Assembly (NCBI RefSeq): GCF_907164915.1
Contig: NC_061870.1
Coordinates: 22,233,348 to 22,297,347 of the forward strand
Length of the DNA: 64,000 bases
Direction: 5' to 3'
DNA from: Impatiens glandulifera
Taxonomy: Eukaryota > Streptophyta > Magnoliopsida > Ericales > Balsaminaceae
The notes under the pieces are model-generated. The model was not told the DNA's origin. It ran no database searches and saw nothing but the letters and a program-made list of their open reading frames with translations. Made by a program: the position numbers and the translations under genes. Shown here one piece after another: positions 1 through 11,680 of this stretch (its first letter is position 1; the number at the start of each line of letters is the position of its first letter).

Positions 1-3000
1 GTTATGGATTTTACGAGTTTACCACTCGCTTTAAACTTACTGACAATTTCGTAAGCTCTGGATTTTAACATGCTTTTCTTCCTTGGAAATTGTGAAAAAA
101 AAAATATTCTTTAAAATTTATTTGATGCTGGATTATTTTAATTTATGATGTTAATGTGTTTTTAATTAAACCATTCTTAATTTTGTTTTGTATAGAGAAG
201 TAATAGGAGGGAGAATTACCTGTCATCACCTCAATATTTATAAAAATGAAAAATGTAAGAGAAAGAAAAATATTTTTTCAGTAAAATAGATTGTGCCACT
301 AAATTCTCTTTGAAATTTCTTTACTCAATCATTTCTTTTTTATATATAATTTGATTTTGTCTTAATGGACAAAAATGATGAATAAATTTTTATATTTAAA
401 ATTAATAAATAAAAAATAATAAGACTATTATAAAATAACATCTATATAAGATGTGACAAAATATTTAATTACTCCTTTATATGAATTATTCACCAATAAT
501 TGAATAAATAGACAAATCTTTTTAACAAACTTTTTTAAATAAATGAATTTGGAAAATAATTATCTAAATTTTATTATATTTATATAAATTTTATTATGAC
601 ACGTTACAAAATTATAAAAATTATTTATAAGATTTACAAATTAATTGATTAGAAACATTACAACTTAAATAAAAGATTTAGTTTCTAAGAAACAACCATC
701 TTTTACCGTTATATAACCTATATACACGTTAAAGAGAACAAATCAAATAATAATATTTTTCTCTATCCGAGTTATTTATCTTCTTGTTAGACTTGCTTTA
801 TTTTGGCGCTTAATTTTCTTTTTCCTACTTTATTTCCCTCTAATTATTTAATTTTTAGAGTTAGCGCTCAACTTTATTCTCCCTTTTTGTTTGTCTCTAA
901 TCACTTAATATTTTAGGATGGTCGTTTAACTTTCTTTTATAGTTCCCTCTAATTGCTTTATCTTTAAGGTCCTTTTATAGTTCCCTCTAATTGCTTTATC
1001 TTTAAGGTCGGCGCTCAATTTTCTTCTCTTTTGTTTTGTTTTTAGGGTCTGCGCTTAACTTTCTTCTCTCTCTTTGTTTCTTCTAATCGCTTTATTTTTA
1101 GGGTCGAATTTCAACTTTCTTCTCCCACTTTGTTTCCTCTAATAGCTTCATTTTTAGGATCGACACTCAACTTTCTTCTCACTTTGTTTCTCTCTAATCG
1201 ATTAACTTATATGATCGGCATTCAACTTTATTCTCCATCTTTGTTCCTTTAATCGCTTTACTTTTAGGGTCGGAACTCAAATTTCTTCTCCCATTTGCCT
1301 CTAATCACTTAATTTGTAGGGTCGGTGCGCTCAACTTTCTTTTCCCTCTTCGTTTCCTTTTGATAGCTTAATATTTTAGGATCGCGCACTTTTCTTCTCC
1401 ATCTTTCCCTCTAATCGCTTAATTTTTAGATCGACGCTTAACTTTGTTCTCAATCTTTGTTACCCTCTAATTATTTTAATTTTTAGGGTCGGCTTAACTT
1501 TCTTATCATGTCATGAAAAGGATTTCTTGACCGTCTGAATGTTTTCTTCAATTTCTTATCTTTATTTTGTGTTGTCTGTTGATATGGATTTTCATCCAAA
1601 AAGCGTTCCATTCATGAGAAACCTTAACTACTCGATACTTTAAAGATGTTGATTATGAAAATTGTTATATTTCGATGCATTCTAATATATAAGTTTTTAT
1701 ACTTTGATTTTGTGATGAATTAAAGTTTCAACTTCTATTCATAAATAAGGATTCATCCAATCGATTCAAGGTTTAATGTCGCACTATTCCTTTCGGTTTC
1801 TTTATTTTTCTTCTCTCTTTTTTTTAGATTTTTTATTTTCAAAATTTGTGTTTAGACTTATTGGATTTGTAATTCTTAGGGGAAAGTGTAATTTTAATTT
1901 ATTTTTTTTAATCATGTTTTGAATGAAATTTGATGCTAGTTTGAAATTTGCAATTTTTGTTATTAGAAATGCTAGTAAGAAAGTTTAATTTCCCTAAAAG
2001 TATATTGTGATAAGTATGGATTTTGATTTATAATCAAATTGGATAAAAAAAATATTACAAATCGTAATCCAAAAATATTATAGAAATCTAATTTACTAAG
2101 TCTTCAAGATATTTTTCCAAATATGCTATCATTGTCATAATGACATAATCTCAAAAAATCTTATATATATAGTAGGCATACCATATATGAAGTAAAATCA
2201 CATTCAATAATAAGTCTAGTCTTCCAGGAATTGATTTTTTCAATTATTTTAACATTCTACATATTTCTCCTTTTTTAATAATTCACTCTTTTATGTTACA
2301 AAATATTATTTTTAGCCGTATGAAGTCTCAAATTTGATTCTCATTGAAAAACTTCATATTTGAGTTGATAAGTTCAAAAATGTACATCATTACTTCAGAA
2401 AAGTTATTTATTTTAAAATTATATATTTCAGACAAATGGATTGAAAAAAAATACTTATACTTTGTATATTTTTATTTTTCAGTTGAGCGAGAATCAAATA
2501 TGATTGGATAAATTATTACTGTGCATTTCAACGAATGGAATCAAGTAATAAACAATATTTTAATCCGATATAGGTAATTTATTATTTACTTGAAGTTGTC
2601 AATTTTTAATCATATGTTTCATTTTTGTAAAACTAAGTATGTTTTATTAATGTTAAATTGTGTTTCTTATATAAGTTATATGTACAATAAATAAACTATT
2701 ACTTAAATGTGCAGATCAAATTGAAGGCCAAGAAACAAATGGAAGCATATGAGACAGGATGAAGAAGAAGATTATGGAATGTTTTAAAATTAATGTATTT
2801 ATTTTGTCCCAAATAAAATAAATATTGTGTTTTGTTTGTTTATTTACTTAAGAAATTGGAATTGTAGTCATCATTTTATTAGATAGATTATTCTCACTAT
2901 AATTTGTGTTTGAATTCGATCTATTATTCTCAATAAAAAAAATTCTACAAACATTTTAATTTAAGCTCCAATTTTCACATAATTGAAATTATAAGGTTAT

Positions 3001-3003
3001 GTT
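1..3003 (+). repeat. R unit, copy R1 (gene-like repeat, no open frame)
   Basis: This block recurs at 26,600-30,001 (R2), 42,590-45,563 (R3) and 62,790-64,000 (R4). R1 and R3 form one subtype, R2 and R4 another. In order it shows an AT-rich leader, a TATA-like stretch near 715-730, a minisatellite (about 780-1,500) and an intron-like pyrimidine-rich region. A block at 2,300-2,350 is shared with the pseudogene at 16.4-17.7 kb. Near its 3' end a splice acceptor (TGTGCAG, ending 2,714) precedes a short lysine-rich, acidic-ended stretch. That stretch resembles the last exon of the 17.6-kb and 52.7-kb pseudogenes. No frame is open for more than a few dozen codons. I infer a decayed member of a tandem gene family; the shared structure is seen directly, the gene identity is not established. 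Confidence 0.6.
780..1500 (+). repeat. Minisatellite, ~57-bp unit, in R1
   Basis: About a dozen imperfect units follow the pattern CTAATCGCTTTATTTTTAGG, then GTCGGCGCTCAACTTTCTTC, then a C/T-rich stretch. Nearly every unit contains TTTAGGG or a one-base variant (reverse complement CCCTAAA, the telo-box core). The same array occurs in R2, R3 and R4 with different unit counts. Confidence 0.8.
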
Positions 3004-4304
3004 ACCTTCCAAATATATATAATTATTTCAATTTTGGAAACTCTAGATTTTCCATTTTCTTTGAATTCTTATTGTGTATATAATCAGAGATTTTTCTCAA
3101 TGAAATAGATAAGAATTAATTTCAATCATCCATTTTCCTTTGTAATCAATTGGCTATGGTCCGCCCAAATTTATTAAGGTATCTAAATTTACTCATTTTT
3201 TAATATTATATTATTATCTTTAAATAATTAATTAACATATTTAAACTTATAAAAATAAATAATTTAAAATACAATATTTGTAACTAGTAATTTTCAAACT
3301 TTTAAATATATTGTTTTAATATTTTATATTGCAAGTGCTATCCCCAAAATTATGAAAGGATTAGTAAAAAATTAAATTCCTTCAATTTTTTAATCTTTGT
3401 AGTCAATTAAAAGTATATGAAATTTAAAATGTATGTATTTTGGTCATTTCTAATATCTTAAATATTCAAAATAAAATATATTTATAAATAAATATTTTAA
3501 AATAATATACTTATTAAAAAGTAAGAATTCAGACCGATTTTAACCTATCAACCCCTACCTCTTCACCAAAAAAATATTTGATCTGTCAAATATAAAATTT
3601 TGCTTGAAAAAAAAAATTATTTTTAAATAAACAAATCAATCTTATTCATACTCAAAATATATTGATTAAAATGATGATGTACACATAAATTTTATAGATG
3701 TAATTTGATATTTCCATTTTTATTAATAAATAAAATCGTTTTAAATTATTATTATGTTATCTTTTTATAATTAATTTTATTTGATTAATATCAAAATTTA
3801 TTAAAATTAATTTTCAAACTCATCTCATATTCGGTTTTAAGGTATTAATTTTGTATATTCGATTTAAAATTATTAAAAATGAAAATTTGCATTCAATCGT
3901 TAAGATAATTTTTTTTATTTACTGATTAATTTTCTATATATAACTCCCAATTAATTTAATTAGAATTAATATTTTTTATAAAAATAAATAAGATAATTAG
4001 TGCATAAATTAAAATATTCAATTCATAAATTTGGGGAGTTAGTCGGTCATCTTTTATTAACTAGTATTACACCTCAGTCATCCTGATTATTTTATTATTA
4101 TTATTATTATTTTATATATTCGAGGCTCATTTATACATATAAGTGTGAAAAATATATCTTCTCAAAATATTAATTTAAAAATAATTAAATAATAATTTAT
4201 TCGTGAAGTTAGGCCGATTGATTCAATAATATGATCAGCTCCATGTCATTCACACATTATTATATATACATACATAATAGTTGTATACATCATTATTCGT
4301 AAAG
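3004..4304. other. AT-rich spacer without genes
   Basis: Sequence here is colinear with 45,564-46,849 in the second large copy. It contains an (ATT)n tract at about 4,090-4,113 that is missing from copy 2. I see no coding, RNA or transposon signature. Confidence 0.6.
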
Positions 4305-5061
4305 TTGAAAAAGAATTTCCTATGGATTCAATTATAGATAGAAGAAAGTACCTTATTTTGTTAGAATAAACATTGAAGTGCATTCTCAAAGTACAATGTC
4401 AAATAACATGACAGTTATTGATAGAAAGGAAAAACCCACAGTAATGGAAATCTCATATGAATGGACGCCAAACATGTGTGATTTTTACAATATTTTCCAA
4501 CATATTAATACTAAATGTGCAAAAGCAATTGAGGAAGAATAGAAAATCATGAAAGCCTGGAAAACAAAAAAGCAAGAAAATGAAACGAAAGAATCAGAAT
4601 GAAAGAACATATTGTGAAAGTCAAGGATAGTGATAAAAAAGACAAAATGAGGAAAATGCAGAGGAGGAAAGTAAGATGGATTCTGGAAAAAAGGAAAGAA
4701 AGTGAAGGGAATAAAGGTGAATAGAAAAAGAAAATTTTCTAAAATGCGAAGGATCAGAATGGAAATGAAAGATGAACCTCGAGTTGTTGTTGAGGAAACT
4801 CAAGAGGAAGATACTCAAAATTTCAAAATTGAAACAAAAAATTCTAAAGCCGATAAAAAAGATTCAATGTGGAGTCTGCAGATGAAGCCGAAGATAATGA
4901 AGATAAGAACACAAAAATCCAAGTTGAAGATAACAAAGATAAAAACCCTAAAATTCTTATAAACAATTTTTTCTATTAAGATCAAAACGGGCTGGTACAA
5001 AGACAAAATTCTAAATGAGAAACAACAATACTCATCACCATCTTTAATATAATCTCCTTTT
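4305..5061 (+). mobile_element. Half-LINE H1, left part (ORF1 fragment)
   Basis: The plus-strand translation, with frameshifts and stops, gives a DUF4283-type LINE ORF1 tail. It reads PMDSIIDRRKY, then RINIEVHSQSTMSNN, then VMEISYEWTP, followed by an acidic lysine/glutamate-rich linker and a YKDKILNEKQQYSS segment. Each block aligns in order with the better-preserved ORF1 of H2 (40,045-41,140, minus strand), which has MDPITEGGEHL, RIIIEVHPRSTLPKN and VMEITYEWRP. The element is cut at 5,061 by LINE-A and resumes at 8,210. The 5' end is undefined and probably truncated. Copy 2 equivalent: 46,850-47,591. Confidence 0.75.
5048..5061. repeat. Target-site duplication of LINE-A, left
   Basis: TATAATCTCCTTTT here matches TACAATCTCCTTTT at 8,210-8,223 (13 of 14). 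The pair brackets LINE-A, and the interrupted ORF1 continues immediately after the right copy. Confidence 0.75.
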
Positions 5062-5134
5062 TTTTGGAAAAACGACTTAGCGTCATTTCATTAAAAATTC
5101 CAAAAAATGGGAAAAAAAACAACAAGTTTAAGAG

Positions 5135-5160
5135 ATCATTCTAGACAAGCTTAGATTGAT
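5135..5160 (-). other. LINE-A 3' UTR hairpin
   Basis: Inverted repeat in the 3' UTR with arms ATCATTCTAG and TTAGATTGAT around a short loop. It sits at the position of the perfect stem in LINE-B (25,849-25,874). One arm is more intact in copy 2 (47,667-47,692). Confidence 0.5.
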
Positions 5161-5288
5161 TTTGAAGTCGTAACATTCTGAATAAAATCTACAAAACTAA
5201 AAATGTAAATGAATTAACTGATTACAATGTTTTCAATTCTAGTGAGTTTAAAAAACGGTAAATTCTAATTCCTACAGATATTCGAGTT

Positions 5289-8140
5289 CTACTCCGTGCT
5301 TGAAATTCTTCTCCACGTTCCCGCGAGGGCACTGCAATCCGATACAATATCTTTCCATAACTCTTCAACGCTCCTGTGGGTTCTGCCATATACCCTTGCA
5401 TTTCGTTCTTGCCAAATGTTATACACCACTATTTCAAACCCGCACTTGAACACGCTTGTTGCAAATCTATTTCCCTTGCCTTTGAGTAGTGTTGTTTCTT
5501 TGATTTCATTAGAGTCGCTCGGGAAACTGATCATCTCCATACTTTTATAGAATATGTCCCAAAGCTCCGAATCAATACAGCAGCTCCCGAATAGGTGATC
5601 TATGGTTTCTTTATTTCCTCTACATAGAAGACAACTCACATCTGGGATGCTCATATATTTGCTGATACGATCACGAGTGATGTGTCTTTCCCAGAAGGCG
5701 AGCCATAGGATGAACTGGTGTCTAGGGATAATCTTCGTTGACCATACAAGAGGAGCACATTCTACTTTTTGCGCTTTTTCCAGGGTTACCTCCCATATTT
5801 TCTTCGATACCAGCTTTCCATTGTCCTCAGCTTTCCATTCATGAATATCATGTATGTCGTATAGTTGTATGTTACTTATATGATTAAGTATCATTTGTCC
5901 TTCTAGATTTCTTCTCAAGAGTGAGTCCCAATTCCCGTCTTTAATGTCTCTAATTTTCGCTTCTGCACAGTCACTTCTGATACGGGTATTTTGAAACTCC
6001 TCCTTGTGGATGATAGGCTGATTTTCGAACCAAGGGTCGTGCCAGAATAGAGTGTCTTTCCCGTCCTCTAGCCGAATGTCATAAAGATCTGCAATATTGC
6101 TTCTTAGTTTAAGAATCTTTTTCAGAAACCAGCTCATACCTTCATGAATTTTGCAGGTCCAAATGTTGGTTTCGTGTTTCATAAACCTCGTATGCACTCA
6201 TTTGATCCATAGTGACTGATGATTGCACTCCAAAGCCCATTTATGTTTGAAGGTGAGAGCTTTATTCCACTCAATACAGTTCTTCAAGCTGATGCCTTCC
6301 TCGTCCTTCGGTTTGCAGAGAGCGGTCCATTTGACTTTCTTTCCTCCTCTTCTGCTACAGCCCTAGATAAAGTTCCTCATCAGCGTGTCGAGCTCCTTCA
6401 TTACCTTCTTCGGAATGACCATCTACTGCTCCTAGTAGCCAGCTATGCCCATGACCACGATTTTGATAAGTTCGATCCTCCCTGCATAAGAAAGTTTTTT
6501 TTTTGCCCAGCCAGATATCGTGTTTTTTACCTTTTCAATCAGCGACTTGTAGTGTGAGATCTCGATCTGCTTTGCGGTTCACGGAATTCTTAAGTACCTT
6601 ACGGGAAAGCTATCTTCCTTGATGCACATGATGTTGAAGATGTCCTACTTTGTTTTGTCCTTCACACCTCCATAAAATGCAACACTTTTGCTTTAATTAA
6701 CAGTTAAACCTGTAACATTAGAAAAGAACGTTAGTGCAACCCTAACAGTTTTAATGGAATCAATGTCTGCGTGCGCTAGAATGAACAAATCGTCAGCAAA
6801 TCATAAATGAGTTACCTCCTCTACCTCACAGAATGGGTGAAAGATGTATGGACAGTTCTTTCGGAACATCGCAAAAATACTCTCAAAGATCGCCATGATA
6901 GCAACGAATAAGTAAGAAGAGAGGGGGTCCCCTTGCCTTACCCCGTTTTCACCCTTGAAATAGTCTCTGTGGACTCCATTGACGCTAACAACAAAGTAGG
7001 ATGATGAAACGCACTACTTAATCCATTCAATAAAAATCATAGGAAAAGCAGATACAACCAGAAAGTCTCGGATGGTTTCCCATCTAACAGAGTTGAAAAC
7101 TTTTTGATATCTATTTTGAAAGTCACTCTCGGGGATATTTTCTTTTTCCCGTAGCCTTTTAAAAGGCTCTTCATGAGAAAAATATTATGAGAGATTTTCC
7201 TACCGGGAATGAATGCAGATTGGTTAAGATTTATAATTTTTTCTATGACATTTTTAAATCGTTTAGAAATAATTTTTAATATTATTTTATAAATCACATT
7301 GCAGCAGGAAATTGGTTTGAAATCTTGTACTTTCTTGGGTACCGTAGTTTTAGGGATCAAGATTAGGATCGCTGTATTTCATTACTTTAACATTTTCATG
7401 TTCTTGAAAAACTCCAGAACCCCATCAGTAACGTCTTTACCCAAAACCGACCAATTGTCTTTGAAGAACTGTGCATTAAACCCATTAAGACCCGGACGTT
7501 TATTCTCATCAATACTAAATAGAGCTTCTTTAACCTCAACCCTCGTGACCACCCTTATCAACTCGCGACTATCTTCTGCATAAATTTTCCTATCAATCAT
7601 TTGATACAAGGTATTCAGGTGACTTTGATGCTGCTTTCTTGTACCCATAAGTTGCTTATAGAAATCGATAGCCAAATCTTGTACACCCTTTTGACCCTGA
7701 ACATATTCACCATCATCATTTTTCAGCCTGTATACACTATTTCTCATGTTTCTAGCCTTACATTTTCTATAGAAGAAAATTGTGTTTTTGTCACCCAACG
7801 AGAGCCAACTTTGTCTTGATTTTTGTCTAATAAAATTCTCTTCAAGCAGATTCAGCTTCCTGAAGTTTTCAAGCGCATCCCTTTATGTTTTATTGAGTTG
7901 TTCATTACTATCATTCTTTAATAACATTTTCTGAACTTCTTCCAGTTCTTCTCTAGCAACTAGAACTCTATTGGAGATATTGTTGAACTTCTTCTTGTCA
8001 AAGATTTGGAGATGATTCTTCAAGAGCTTAAGCTTCTCAGAAACCCTATACATGTTGGATCCCCTGACATCTGTAAACCATACGTTTTTTAGAATACCCT
8101 TGAATTTGTCGTTTTCCATCTAGAAATTGAAAATTTTAAA
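5289..8140 (-). pseudogene. LINE-A ORF2: reverse transcriptase and zf-RVT, broken
   Basis: ORF2 of plant L1-type LINEs encodes an endonuclease plus reverse transcriptase that carry out target-primed reverse transcription. Seen here is the linker segment with YRVSEKLKLLKNHLQ (8,060 region). Next come the RT entry KPISCCNVIYKI (about 7,310) and the LNQSAFIPGR motif, followed by the catalytic F-A-D-D box at about 6,787-6,800, directly after a stop. The terminal 302-residue open segment (6,197-5,289) holds the zf-RVT domain, with LRLEDGKDTLFWHDPW-like and SCLLCRG...TIDHLFGSCC cysteine/histidine spacing. Several stops and frameshifts separate these blocks, so it is non-functional. There is no RNase H domain after zf-RVT. 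Confidence 0.88.
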
Positions 8141-8209
8141 GGGTCTTTTGAACCTTTCTTCATTTTCTCATAACAATTTAATCGGACAGTGATCAGATAT
8201 AACCAGATA

Positions 8210-8493
8210 TACAATCTCCTTTTATCGTCAGAGGAAGGGGAAGATGAATGGGAAGAATGTCTCTCAATGAAAACAAATGGCATGGCAAAATGCTAGGGTG
8301 GGATAGTTAAGTTTGAATATAGTGTTTTTTGTTTGTAATCTCTGTTTTTTAGAATGTATAAATGTTACCAATCAGTTTTTTTTATGATCTTTTGATTTTC
8401 ATCATTAATCAAAGCTAGAGTTTGTCTAGCTTTAATTTCTAACTCTCTCACTTTAGAGTTTTTAATGAAATGGTTATAAGGGTTTAAAAAAAA
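8210..8493 (+). mobile_element. Half-LINE H1, right part: ORF1 end and 3' UTR
   Basis: After the right target duplication the interrupted ORF1 resumes with the R-G-R-K-G-rich codons that follow SSVHPPFI in H2. It then enters a 3' UTR of about 240 bp homologous to that of H2 (shared GTTTGTAATCTCT, TTGTCTAGCTTTGATT-like and TTTTAATGAAATG blocks). It ends in an A-tract at 8,493. No reverse transcriptase lies between ORF1 and the tail. A perfect 9-bp stem (AAAGCTAGA / TCTAGCTTT) lies at 8,411-8,433. This part has no equivalent in copy 2, where it was deleted. Confidence 0.75.
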
Positions 8494-9839
8494 TTATGAC
8501 ATAAAAAAGCATTATCAATTATTTATCTTTATTCTGGTGACAAAAATTACAGTGTCTATTTTCACAATAGGATAATAAATTTTAATTTTTTTTATTATGT
8601 AAATATTACGAAAATATTGTTTATCAAAATAAATATCAACTATTTTTTTTAAAATTAAATTCAGAAAAATACAACAATCAATGTAGTCGGTTACTTTTCA
8701 AATTTTTAGAAGTGTTAAAAAATATATTAACACTTAATTTTAAATATTTAATAACTTAAATATTTAAAAATAAAAAAAAAATAAATTAACTAAACAGAAT
8801 AATCTTGTTTAGAAAATTAGAATAGCTTGTTTAACTTTTTTTTTCATTCTTAAATTAAGTTTGATATTTTAGTTTTTTTTAACTTATTTTCATTTAAATA
8901 TGTAAAAATAAATAATTATAAATATATGTTATAAAACAGATTTATATTAAATAATTTTTAATATATTAAATTAAATAATAAGTCAAATTATAAACATGGA
9001 TATTAATATATAAAGATAAAAATAATTATTATTTTTTAAATAAAATATATTTTAATAAATAAATTTAATAATATAATTAATAAGAAATTAAATCAAATTA
9101 ATAATATTTAATTATATAAGAGTTCAAAAAAATAACCCAACCAACAAGATATTTATTTTTTCAATAGAGTCTTTCTATGGAAAGTTTAAATATTTTCATA
9201 CAAATAAATCCAACCAATTAATTTAAAATTCTATTAGTAAAAGTCTGGTGTAATAGTATAATATATATATATATAGTTGGAACTTAATAATAATATATAT
9301 CCCATCATTCTTAAAGGTCTTGTGCAGACTAGGACAGGAGCATAAACCGTTTCTTGTAGTCCAATATTTTGCAAGCCTATAAATCTAAAATAATGCATTT
9401 GATGTCTTTTAATTCAATTTTTTTAAATAAAAATAATTTTTTTAAATTATTCATCTCAAATAATTTGATTACCAAATATATACACACAAAACAAAACATA
9501 TACTATAGTTCATCTCCCAAATAAATAAATAAAATCCCCATGACCTAGATTCAGTCCAATACAACTTCCAATCATTGCATCTTCTTCATGGGTTGAATAA
9601 AATTTTATTTAAACCTTATTAGAATAATGAAATTGGAAGATTAAAATTATAAATCATTCAATTACAATTAATTAATACTTATTCTCTCTTGTTGAATGAT
9701 CCCCTCTTCAACATTTATCTATATCTCAATAAAGACTCCATCCTCTGCAACTATAATGGTTGTCTAAGCCTGTTATTATTAGAAATAAATAAAAAAAATA
9801 TTTTTTGAAAAAAATATTTTTTTAAAATATTAATTAAGA
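8494..9839. other. AT-rich region without genes
   Basis: Runs of A/T with a short (TA)n near 9,260-9,275. I see no supported coding region, promoter or transposon end. Absent from copy 2. Confidence 0.5.
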
Positions 9840-10045
9840 TCAATTGAATCAAAGACTTATTAGTTTGCTTGGTTAATCAATACTTGATTTGTTAGATTGC
9901 AAGTTCAAAACATATATGTAATATTTTAATTTTATTTTTAACCGTTTTAAATTTATGGGCGGGTCAACCTACGATCCAACTCAAATATACATTTTGTCTC
10001 ACATATATTAAAATTAACCACATCTCTCGACCCGATAATCCGAGT
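9840..10045. repeat. Short dispersed repeat, first copy
   Basis: Contains TTGGTTAA, then GATTGCAAGTTCAAAA, a T-rich run, GGGCGGGTCAACC and a TTTTGTCTCACATATAT stretch. A second copy with the same block order lies at 10,140-10,330. The start resembles a weak tRNA-type A/B-box pair (GGTTAA ... CAAGTTCAAAAC), so a SINE origin is possible but unproven. Confidence 0.45.
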
Positions 10046-10139
10046 ACTTTAAATTTAAGTGTGTATATATATTAGATATGTAAAAGGTTGAACTTATATG
10101 GTTAAAAATGTCTCATATTAATCAAATTTGTAATTGAAT

Positions 10140-10330
10140 TTATAATATAAGTTCTTACTAACTTAGTTGGTTAAAAAGTTTTAATTAGTTTGTTAGGTTG
10201 CAAGTTAAAATCATATTTATGATATTTTTATTTTTATTTTTAACCATTTTAAGTTTTTGGACGGGTCAACTCACGACCAAAATATATATTTTGTCTCACA
10301 TATATATTCAAATTAACCTCGTCACCATGA
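10140..10330. repeat. Short dispersed repeat, second copy
   Basis: Same order of blocks as 9,840-10,045: TTGGTTAAAAAG, GGTTGCAAGTTAAAAT, a T-rich run, GGACGGGTCAACTCACGA, and TTTTGTCTCACATATAT. Direct orientation, about 300 bp apart. Confidence 0.45.
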
Positions 10331-10377
10331 AATTCGAGCATTATATATATATATATTTCACTTTAATTTAGCACGAC

Positions 10378-10489
10378 TAAGAGTCCAGCCTCCGCATTGA
10401 CCGGGCATCCAGGCCCGTGGACCCTGGGCCAAATCCGACCCAAACATGCCCGTTCAACCTAATCATGACCCAAAAACCTGCCTGCCTAA
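10378..10489. other. GC-rich islet, unidentified
   Basis: About 110 bp rich in GGGC/GCCC words (GACCGGGCATCCAGGCCCG, CCCTGGGCCAAATCCGACCC) in otherwise very AT-rich DNA. The style matches ends of plant hAT-type MITEs, but I found no matching partner end or target duplication. Confidence 0.3.
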
Positions 10490-11460
10490 GGACATATTTT
10501 TTTGAGATTTTTAATATCTAATTGTTTTTTAATAATTAGAACCCTAAATAATTTTTAAAAATTCAAAAAAATAAAAACGATTTAAAAATATTTTTAGAAT
10601 ATCTTAATAATAAATATTTTAATAAAAGTTTTTTTAGTTTATTTTTAAATTTTAAAACCTTAACATGATATTTTATTTTTTAGGTAATTTTTTTCGATAA
10701 TTTTCGACATCAATTAGATCTCGATAAATTAAGTTTATATACGTATACAAATATTTTAAGAATGAATTGACTCCTCCTTAATTAAATAAATAATGTTTTT
10801 AATTAATTTAAATTAAAGATTTTTTTAATTAAATTATGATTTAATTATTTTAAATTCAAAAAAATATTTAAATTTAATTATAAAATATAATTATTTTATA
10901 ATTATTATCTTTAAAATATAAAATAAAATATTTTCAACTATGTTATTATTTTCTATTTTATCTTAAATAAATATTATATCTCTCTCATTTCTTTTCTTGT
11001 ATCTTATTAACTATTTAAGAAAAATAATTGGGATAAGAAATTTGGAAGAGAATGAGCCAGAAATTTACCTGGCTCAATTTGATTGCCGGACAAAATAAAA
11101 AAAAAATTATATACTCCCTCTACTTGTACTTTTTTTTCTTTTTCCAACTAAGAAATGATGTTATCTTATCCACTATTCTCTTCCTCTTATTCTCTTCCCT
11201 TCTCATTATTTAAATTCAAATTAATATTTATTCAAGTTTATTGATAATATATTTTTATTTTTATTTTTATTTATAATATAATTAAAGTTTATTATAAATA
11301 ATAAATATTTAAGAGATCAGTTAATTCATTCTAATTCGATAAAAAAAAATTGACACATAATTATTAAATTTTAATGTGTTTTGTATTATTCTATTTTTAA
11401 TTACTTATATTTTTAATTATATAAATCATTTAAATTTATAATTATATATTATAGATATTA
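10490..11460. other. AT-rich region without genes
   Basis: Poly-A/T runs and a small GAGCCAG/CTGGCTC inverted pair near 11,052-11,076. Nothing else is supported. Confidence 0.45.
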
Positions 11461-11479
11461 ATATATATATATATATACC

Positions 11480-11609
11480 TTCCTTATATAATATATTTAA
11501 ATTTGTGATATAATATATTATATAAATGAGGTATACATAGAAATAATTTATATGTATTAACTGGCTGACCTAAAAGAGGCCGACCTCCCAAAACCTTAAA
11601 ATAAATAAT

Positions 11610-11642
<33 letters not shown>

Positions 11643-11648
11643 TATAAA

Positions 11649-11680
<32 letters not shown>

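Larger units (their letters stand above)
5062..8209 (-). mobile_element. LINE-A, 5'-truncated L1-type retrotransposon
   Basis: A minus-strand non-LTR element inserted into half-LINE H1. Reading from its 5' end (8,209) it starts inside the endonuclease domain at the D-H-C-P-I-K motif. It continues through the linker (8,140-7,380), reverse transcriptase (about 7,450-6,600), zf-RVT region (6,200-5,290) and a 3' UTR ending in the family tail AATGAAATGACGCTAAGTCG plus an A-run (5,100-5,062). A near-perfect 14-bp target duplication flanks it. Only its last 380 bp survive in copy 2 (47,592-47,968), so insertion predates the large duplication. Confidence 0.9.

Noticed and set aside
780..1500. Regularly spaced repeats resembling a CRISPR array
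   Set aside because: Units are contiguous and imperfect without unique spacers, and the DNA is plant nuclear; it is a minisatellite.
780..1500. Interstitial telomere
   Set aside because: TTTAGGG occurs once per ~57 bp, not in head-to-tail heptamer tandem.
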